DNA of 64,000 nucleotides from positions 14,793,977-14,857,976 of the forward strand of contig OW203989.1 of the NCBI GenBank assembly GCA_934047225.1, given 5' to 3'. The stretch's first letter is position 1, and the number at the start of each line of letters is the position of its first letter. The stretch comes from Ypsolopha sequella. Taxonomy: Eukaryota > Arthropoda > Insecta > Lepidoptera > Ypsolophidae. A program made the position numbers and the translations under genes. Under the pieces are notes generated by a model, which saw only the letters and a program-made list of their open reading frames with translations, had not been told where the DNA came from and did no database searches. This document shows positions 57,150 to 64,000 of the stretch, in pieces.

Positions 57150-58440
57150 TTTAGGGTTCGGTATCCTAAGGTTCCGTGACCCTATTACTAAGCCTCCGCT
57201 GTCTATCCATCTATCACAGGGGTCTAAAGCTTCATCCGTTATAGGTGAATATAGCGCGTAAATATTTTCACATTATATATGTTACTTTGTCCTCTATCAC
57301 GGCAAATAATAATATGGCCCCTATCACAGCATAAAAAGTTCAATAAATGGAAATCTAAGGGTGGTCCAATTATTCGACGTTATTTGTTTCAGCTCTATCT
57401 TTATAATACAACAATTTTGGGCAAATAAATATAAGAGTTCCTTATTCAAAAGGTGCTGATTTGTTTGTCAGGCGCTACCATTTTAGCGCCTTGTTTTTTG
57501 TCGCCTTTATGTGTCTACGTCATCTTTATTGTTGGTATTTACCATAATGGTTTGGGATTTCGTACCCATATTGTGTGATGGTAGTACGGAACCCTTCGTG
57601 AGCGAGTCCAACTTGCACTTATCCGGTTTAATAGCGACTTATTTACGAAATGTTGGTATTTCTCTTCTTAAATAGACTAAATGTGTTTTAGGGTTCCTTA
57701 CCCAAAGCACAGATTATTATAACAAAGGCTCTACCGTTAGAACGGTTATACACACAAGTACCTATAAGTTGAAAATTTAGGCAGACTACTTTAAAGTAAA
57801 ATAACAAATAATAAAAATGAGGGTTCCTTCCTAAAAAGGTACCAAATTTTTTGTCAGGCGCTACCGTTTTATCGCTTTGTTTTTTGTCGCCTTGATGGTG
57901 CTATGGCATCTTTGTTGTTGCAATTTACTTTTAGGGTTCCGTACCCGTAATGTGTGGGGGTACGGAACTCTTTATGCACGAGTCAGATTCGCACTTTACC
58001 GTTTTTTTAGTGACTTAATTATGAAATGTTAATATTCTCTTTTTAAATAGACTAATTGTGAATGTGTTGAACATTATACACCCTTTTTGGGGTTTCTTAC
58101 CCAAGGATGAGATTATTATAACAAAGGCTCTATCTTTAGAACGGTAATACATACAAGTACAAGTTTAAACTTTGGGCAGTCTGTAGTAAATACTTTAAAG
58201 TACAATAATGAAAATTAGGGTTCCGTACTAAATAGGTACCGAATTGTTTCTCAGGCGCTACCGTTTTATCGCTTTGTTTTTTGTCGCTTTAATGTTGCTA
58301 TGGCATCTATATTGTTGTTATTTACTTTTAGGGTTCCGTACCCGTATTGTGTAGGGATACGGAACCCTTTATGCGCGAGTCCGATTCGCACTTTACCGGT
58401 TTTATTTTTTATTCTTCGCACTTTAACGGTTTTATTTTTT
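57150..58440 (+). repeat. Tandem AGGGTTCCG-family units (about 390-bp period)
   Basis: A partial first unit is followed by about 2.5 tandem units. CAGGCGCTACC occurs at about 57469, 57856 and 58252; TTAAATAGACTAA at about 57669 and 58044; and GGTTCC(G/T)TACCC with CGAGTCCGA(T/C)TCGCAC marks each end. Units differ by 10-20%. The family is widespread in moths and non-coding. Short frames on both strands at 58266-58506 are spurious. Confidence 0.8.
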
Positions 58441-58499
58441 ATTTTTACTACATGCTCTATTTTCGGAAATAAAGGTATACATTTTTTTACACTTTTTAC

Positions 58500-59024
58500 C
58501 ATCTAGCATCACGAGGTAGAATTTTTCGTGGTAGATGTCTTTAATGCAAAGCAGCATAGGTACTACCAACGTCATCTAGTGTCATACAAATTTATAGATG
58601 CAGCTGGAAACATACTATTTGTATAGACTTTGTATGGAAATATTAAATTACCAACCGCAAATAACATTTTTATATTTTTTTGTTGCAATGTACACTTAAC
58701 ACTAACCGCATGCAAAATTTCAAGTTTGTAGGCCTGCTAGAACACCTTTAGACTTTTGATGATGTGTCAGTCAGTCAGTGACAAAATAAGGGAACTTTCA
58801 CTTGAGATATTTCGTAATCAAATATAGGTACAAACTTGTTATTTGGGGATAGAAGTAGGTTCAGTAAGTACTCTTGGTAACTGAAATTTCAGACTTCTAG
58901 CTTTACCCACAACGAAGATACAGGGGAGTTGAAAGTGCCGTGAGTTGCTTCGAGAAAAGGATGGTACGGCCGTTCCGCGTTTTTTTTTTTGCGAGACTCG
59001 GCGGGGGCACTGCCGTGCCCCCAG
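58500..59024 (+). repeat. Repeat ending GGCACTGCCGTGCCCCCAG
   Basis: Includes TGATGTGTCAGTCAGTCAGT (58760), AGAAAAGGATGGTACGGCCG, a T-run at 58980-58990, and the small palindrome GGGGGCACTGCCGTGCCCCC. It is a common lepidopteran non-autonomous repeat end. It adjoins the resumption of copy B. Confidence 0.55.
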
Positions 59025-59075
59025 ATAAGCCACGCCCGGAACTGGTTTTTGTTTTGGCTATGTCATACTCTTAAC

Positions 59076-59370
59076 TTTTGACCCGTTTGAACTTGAAATA
59101 TTATCTTAGCTCTGAAATACATTTTGAATGAGTATTCAATTATAGGTATATACCTACATAAGTTGAGTATTTTGAGTAATTTTGAGCTAATAAACAATTA
59201 TAAAAAAGTACGTTACAGGAAAAATATAACAGCGGTTGAATTGAATCAAATAAGACATTAAAATTTGTCAGCTTTAAAAAACTCTTATGATTCAAGTACA
59301 TGATTATCTTATTTTTAAGTATAATATAGAACTCTGGGCACTTAAATTCGAAGAGCGCACTTGACCGCCT
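59076..59370. other. Right flank of copy B
   Basis: AT-rich, no recognised feature. Confidence 0.3.
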
Positions 59371-59655
59371 TTTTAGGGTTCCGTACCCAAAGGGTAACCA
59401 ACGGGACCCTATTACTAAGACTGCCCATCTGTCACCAGACTGTATCTCATGAACTGTGATAGTTAGACAGTTGAAATTTTCACAGATGATGTATTTCTAT
59501 TGCCGCTATAACAACAAATACTAAAAAACAGAATAAAATAAATATTTAAGGGGGCTCCCATACAACAGACATGTTTTTTTTTGCCATTTTTATAGATAAT
59601 GGTACGGAACGCTTCGTGCGTGAGTCCGAGTCGCACTTGGCTGGCTTTTTTTTAT
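59371..59655 (+). repeat. AGGGTTCCG-family repeat, fuller copy
   Basis: TTAGGGTTCCGTACCCAAAG at the left, GGGACCCTATTACTAAGACT, CTGTATCTCATGAACTGTGA, and GGTACGGAACGCTTCGTGCG plus GTCGCACTTGGCTGG at the right. This is the least degraded member in the window. Confidence 0.75.
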
Positions 59656-60178
59656 ATAAATGTAACTTTCCAAAGGCAGAAAACAAACATTTTTACCTAC
59701 CAATCAAAAATATCAAGGCAGATCATTATTTACGGTATGATCCTATTTCGATATCTACATATATATATATACTTCTCGTGTTTTCTGGATTCTTCTCGTG
59801 TTTCTCGTGTTTTCTCGTGCAAAAGATTACAAATAAATGTATTTCATTAATTAACAATATAAAAGTGGAAAAATAAATATTTATTAATGATAATATCCTG
59901 TTCGCACTAGACAACTTTTGTAACACATACTTATGACTTGAAAATAACATGAAACAGAATGTTGACTTCCCATATAAATTTACCGTAAAACGATGTTAAA
60001 TTTTCTTTCAAGAACGAAAAAACCAAAGCCCGAAATTCTAGCTTACGAAACAAAGCCATAACAAGTTTAAAAATCAACAACCAACTTGTTCTTTATGGGT
60101 TCAGTAAATTTAAAAGCGCATTACTTTCAGTTTGTAAAGTTATAAGATTCATTCAACTGCAGCTAAATGTGTGTGTGG
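59656..60178. other. Unassigned DNA
   Basis: 59773-59820 repeats TTCTCGTGTT four times with interruptions. No gene. Confidence 0.4.
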
Positions 60179-60554
60179 CAGGCAAATAGTAAAATTCGGC
60201 ATTTTACAAACGATATCGTCAGTTTCTAAACAACAAATTTTGAAATGCCCGCTGTTTGTAAAATGATTTCGTTATTTTCTAAAACGCCGAAATTGAAAGT
60301 CTTTCACAAAAAAAAAAAATAGATGTGACGACGAACGGAGCGAAGAGTAGCGAGTTAGGTTTACAGGTTAGTACATATTGAGAGCCGTGCCACAACATTT
60401 TGTGGCCGAGCGAAGCTAGTTCTAACAGAATTACTATATGCCGAGGCAAATTATAAAATGCCAATTATGATAAAGATTCGACAAATGGCAAAATAGCGAG
60501 CGTTTAGAAACTGACGATGCCGTTTGTAAAATGTCGAATTTTACAATTTGCCTG
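60179..60554 (+). mobile_element. Foldback MITE, copy 3
   Basis: CAGGCAAATAGTAAAATTCG at the left and GAATTTTACAATTTGCCTG at the right. The arms contain GCATTTTACAAACG and CCGTTTGTAAAATG, TCAGTTTCTAAAC and GTTTAGAAACTGACG. The core GTGACGACGAACGGAGCGAA is in the same orientation as copy 1. This is the most regular copy and defines the family. Confidence 0.85.
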
Positions 60555-61159
60555 CGGCATGTGCACTGCATAACATTTACGGAACTTGCAATTATGAATG
60601 GGTTGACTTCACAGAGTCTGCCTAAGAAACAAGATAATAACAAATAGTCATAAAATACTCAACATTTAGAATATACAAAGGGAATATGTTTTGGATAAAA
60701 CGTGTATGTTTAGAACGCATTTGACAATAGTCTAGCGGCAGTCTAGTTTTTTGTGTGTTGGCCACACTAAAGAAGTTCTTAAAATCATGGTATAATAAAA
60801 CAAGGTATGTTCCTTACTGATGTGTGGAGGTTTCGTGTTCCAAAATGGGGAAACTTGGTTACGTCATCACGCTATCGACGGTTCTCAAACTTTAAAAGTC
60901 GGGAATCGTGGAAATTCGGCCATGCTTAAAATAGTTATTATTTAAAAGAAAAATAGTTCTCTTCCTGTCAAACTCTTCACGGTGGACCGTGCCCAAAATA
61001 TAGAATAAAAGAAATTAGGAAAAAACGGGCGTGAATACCTTGTGAAACGTATTTGTGGTGAAGGGTCGAACCCTATTCCTGCCAAGGAGGTAAACATGAG
61101 ACAAAATTTTGGACATTAGAACTGTTTTAAGGTATGACGTAACCTCCAAAAACGCGGTA
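60555..61159. other. Unassigned DNA
   Basis: No gene recognised. 60840-60900 and 60960-61090 are somewhat GC-richer and might be repeat remnants. Confidence 0.3.
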
Positions 61160-61163
61160 TTAA

Positions 61164-61658
61164 CCCTTAAATGCATGAGATTTTATTTTTGTATGAAATT
61201 GAAAACAGTAATAGAAAAATACCAAAAAAATATGAAATAAATAATAAAAAAAATATTTCTTGATTGAAAGGGGGGTTTTACAAGTAAAAACAAGGAAAAA
61301 AACAAATTTAATTTGCGATAAAAATTTATAATTTATCTTTTTTTTTATTGGGTACTTGTAAAGCTGAACTCTTTGTGACTTTAATATCAAAAAACTATAA
61401 AAATATATTTGCAAGCACCATATTTATTCGATTTTTTTCCAAAAGCTCTCTTTAACGATTTTCCTGCCAAAATGCGGCAAAATACAAAAAAAAACAAAGG
61501 AAAATGAATGAAAAAAATTTTAAATAAAAAAAAAAAAATTGTTGCCAAACATATTTTTAGCTCATACAATCATATAATTATAAATTTTTACATAACATTA
61601 TGTAAATAATAAATAAAAATTCCTTTGTGCCGTTTTCGACCCAAGATGCATTTAAGGG
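61164..61658. mobile_element. piggyBac-type MITE (495 bp)
   Basis: The target duplication TTAA lies at 61160-61163 and 61659-61662. The terminal inverted repeats CCCTTAAATGCAT and ATGCATTTAAGGG are perfect over 13 bp. TTAA targets and CCC...GGG ends are the piggyBac hallmark. The interior is A/T homopolymer-rich without a transposase, so it would need one supplied from elsewhere. Minus frames across it are low-complexity artefacts. Confidence 0.85.
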
Positions 61659-61662
61659 TTAA

Positions 61663-62504
61663 AAGTGCCAACGTCCTAGCGTCCCGGCACGCTTCTCCTT
61701 CACTCCGCAAGCCAAGCCAGAGCGGTATCCAAAGCGAGAACAGCGTGAATTTCTGTCGAACGATACGTGTTTGTTCATGAAAATATACAAATGTAATCTC
61801 CTAGGGTCAAGCGTTGGCTAGACGCAAAATATCCGTTTTTATCCCTTCGTGGGAAAAACGGTTATATTCATAAGTCAGCAGAATCAAAGTTTATCAAGAA
61901 GTAACGGGTATTGATTACATTTTAGGTGTAAATCAAGGTCCTCGTATCGTAAATATTGAATTAGTAATAAATAATTATATGTTGCTTTAGTAAGCTTTTC
62001 ATTTAAATTAGTAATTATATACAGAACAAAAATAACAAGTTAAATATTTTCGAGATATATTTCGTCCCACTTTGGAGACGGCATCAGTGGAATGAGTGAA
62101 AAATTTGAACAGAGAATGACATGAGATGACGGAGAAGTGTACGTCAGTTTGGTGGACCCTAAGCTCTTAAAAGATATTAACCTGTATCATGATTTAGCTC
62201 GGAATTTGCCAAAACTGTATGCCAAAGCAAAATTTTGGTGCCGCAGTAGGAGCGGCTGTGGAAAGGTTTCTTTATGTGCCGCTAGACAGCTTCTTTCAGC
62301 GGCCAAGTGCTGCAAACTCAAAAAACTTTAACAGGTACGGATTTGGTTTCGGTGCTCGTATTTTCCTCCATAATTGTGCGTTCTTAATACACAATTTCAA
62401 CTTAAAATATTTTTCAATGCAAGTGCTCGTAAATGCCCACTTTTTATGCATCAAAACCGAACAGAAAGTCGATTATTTTGCCCTAGGGCTTTATTATATA
62501 TATT
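61663..62504. other. Unassigned DNA
   Basis: Overlapping plus frames at 62137-62614 (64 and 131 codons) have no recognised domain. The region may contain an older repeat. Confidence 0.35.
62051..62087 (-). ncRNA. Hammerhead-like hairpin, degenerate
   Basis: The minus strand reads CTGATGCCGTCTCC-loop-GGGAC, then GAAATATATCTCG. The layout matches 16012-16050 and 45351-45386, with the CUGANGA core altered to CTGATGC. Confidence 0.3.
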
Positions 62505-62800
62505 TTTTTTTATTTTATTTACAATGGTTGGCTAACCTGCAACCTTTCCTGTGTACCATAAATGTAATACTTATTTTTTTCACTGTTGAACGGCTCTGGA
62601 TACAGTCCTTTTGAGCCAATCATAATTCAAAGTCCACAAGATTATATTTTTTTTATTTCCTCACACTATGCATTGAAAAACGTAGGGGGCGGGCGTAAGA
62701 GCAATAAATTACTAAATAAATTACTCGGTTATGTTTAAAACACTCGCTACGCTCGTGTTTTAAATCGTCCTCGTAATTTATTCCTTTGCGCCCTTGTAGC
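62505..62800 (-). repeat. Dispersed repeat with CACGAGCGTAGCGAGTG core, minus copy
   Basis: Inverted counterpart of 40475-40870: GCAACCTTTCCTGTGTACC, CTGTTGAACGGCTCTGG, CACACTATGCATTGAAAAAC and CACTCGCTACGCTCGTG occur in reverse order. Confidence 0.65.
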
Positions 62801-63239
62801 ATAAACTACTATTATATTATTTTTCCGCTAGAAAGATACATGTTCGTTCAGCGGCACCGGCTGAAACTCCATTACTAACATAGTAGGGTCCAAAGTGAGT
62901 ATACCAAAATATGTACCTCGGCAATAAATTAGAGCAGCAATCTCTTGGTTTATTTAATTTTTTTAATTAGATACACAATAATTGACTGTTGCCTGAGAGC
63001 ACCTTAACGCTCGCACTTATATATATATATATATATTCGGTTATAATACGAACACTCGCTTAAATTTATTTACTTCGTCTTTGTAACCATTCTGTTGAAC
63101 AATTTGGTACATTTTCCTTGTTCTGTTTACATAATTATATGAGATTTCATTAGACCTCAACTCCTGAAGTTCACCTAAGATGGGGTCGCAAACTTAGATC
63201 CCGGCTTTATTAGCTAATCTTCCTTGGATATATGTTACC
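62801..63239. other. Unassigned DNA with a (TA)n run
   Basis: A (TA)10 stretch lies at about 63018-63037. No gene. Confidence 0.4.
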
Positions 63240-63780
63240 GTTAAAACGCGGTATACGTTACTATGCGCAATAACTAAATTATTTGCGGATTACCGGGTAC
63301 TATCCGTTAAAATGCGAAATTACCTAGTTAATCTGCATATTAACAGTTGCTACACCATCAAATTGCAGAAGATACAGAGGCAGACACTTTTTGTCTCGTT
63401 TTCTAAGCTAAAGAAGTAAATTTTTTAACACAAATTTAGTACTGCATCGGCTCTGACACTGCTGGAAGTACAGCCCCTTTACCCTTGCGTAACAAAACTT
63501 CACGCCTCTAGTTTTTCATATCCAATCTAGGGGTAGTAACCAACGATATTGTTTGGTAGTAACCTTACAGTACCAGTAAAAAAATACAATAAATTCTTAA
63601 TTTTTATTCAAGCAAAGAACCTATTTTATTCACTTACACGAATTCTTTGTCGTCAATAGGCAGATTACCTAGGAAGTCTGCAGATTAACTAGTTAATGAA
63701 AGAACTTTTTTTTTGCATTTTAATGAAGTTAGCAGGGTAATCTGCAGATTAACAAGTTTATCTGCACTCTGAACTGTTTT
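63240..63780. repeat. Scattered TTAATCTGC / GCAGATTAAC motif cluster
   Basis: CCTAGTTAATCTGC (63332), GCAGATTACCTAGG (63660), CTGCAGATTAACTAGTTAAT (63679) and GGTAATCTGCAGATTAACAAG (63737) repeat one palindromic theme on both strands. Likely pieces of a foldback repeat; boundaries unclear. Confidence 0.5.
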
Positions 63781-63824
63781 TGGTATTTTTACACCTCATT
63801 TTGCCTCCAAAATCTGCTATTCAC

Positions 63825-63885
63825 GGTTTTAGTAACTATGTTTTTAGTAACTATGTTTTAATAATACTAGTCTTAGTAACTATGC
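63825..63885 (+). repeat. Three-copy TTTTAGTAACTATG tandem
   Basis: TTTTAGTAACTATG occurs twice back to back, and a third copy, CTTAGTAACTATG, follows about 25 bp later. Confidence 0.75.
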
Positions 63886-64000
63886 AGTTCTGTTACAACA
63901 GAACCATAAAAATAACATAGCTGTGAATTCCGCAGGTCTGTTCGTTCGGCACGTGATTCAGTCCAATCGAGTAGAATTTCCCAATTTCCTTAACGATCGT

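Larger units (their letters stand above)
52365..59075 (+). mobile_element. Composite palindromic element, copy B
   Basis: Left part 52365-54847 is nearly identical to 23313-25830 and is joined without the LINE insertion to 54848-55878, the counterpart of 31166-32417. The last 49 bp (59027-59075, AAGCCACGCCCGGAACTGG to CTCTTAAC) match 32418-32466. Between them lies about 3.1 kb absent from copy A. The left flank reads CTAA where copy A has TTAA. About 230 bp of the right arm region (31222-31455 in A) is deleted here. Confidence 0.7.

Noticed and set aside
62137..62614. Two overlapping plus frames (64 and 131 codons)
   Set aside because: Low-complexity, hydrophobic and unrecognised; the second runs into the dispersed repeat at 62505.

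Overview
The window looks like a repeat-dense stretch of an insect nuclear genome, most likely a moth or butterfly. The base composition is strongly A+T-rich. The repeats are of lepidopteran type: a Jockey-clade LINE whose ORF1 joins a PHD-like finger to a baculovirus FP25K-like C-terminus, RTE tails, tRNA-derived SINEs, Penelope-like elements and a set of foldback MITEs. No host protein gene, rRNA or convincing functional tRNA gene was found. The coding sequence seen is almost all from transposable elements, and most of it is broken.

Region 1-7200 is a nest of elements. It begins with the C-terminus of a pogo/Tigger-like transposase (1-471). Next comes a Penelope-like element made of two inverted fragments that share a 141-bp inverted repeat (714-3236). 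This abuts the protease/gag end of a minus-strand Ty3/gypsy-type retrotransposon (3227-7201). The gypsy element keeps a canonical -1 frameshift site, a primer binding site and one LTR. Its gag gene is split by a 982-bp fragment encoding a restriction-like endonuclease domain, flanked by an 11-bp target duplication.

Region 7200-23300 is mostly unassigned AT-rich DNA. It holds scattered LINE, SINE, RTE and Penelope remnants, a foldback MITE, an old roughly 0.8-1 kb direct duplication and a trinucleotide microsatellite.

Regions 23313-32466 (copy A) and 52365-59075 (copy B) are two copies of one non-coding composite element built around a long palindrome whose centre was a TTAA. In both copies a TTAA-type insert sits in that centre, so it predates their separation. 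Later, copy A received a 5.3-kb insertion carrying a nearly intact LINE (ORF1 26340-27335, ORF2 27717-30659). Copy B received about 3.1 kb holding a foldback MITE with arms of about 270 bp, an OTU-protease-like remnant and tandem AGGGTTCCG units.

Region 32467-52364 holds a TTAA MITE, a 1.1-kb minisatellite of about 41-bp units, a second foldback MITE copy, a MITE-in-repeat insertion, a 43-44-bp tandem array and further LINE, Penelope and RTE ends. Region 59076-64000 has a third foldback MITE copy, a clean piggyBac-type MITE with TTAA duplication, and short inverted repeats.

The coding parts do not form a host pathway. The LINE is the only unit with a near-complete set of its own genes (ORF1 for RNA binding, ORF2 for endonuclease and reverse transcriptase). 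The MITEs would depend on transposases supplied from elsewhere. All family assignments rest on motif recognition by eye; no search was run.
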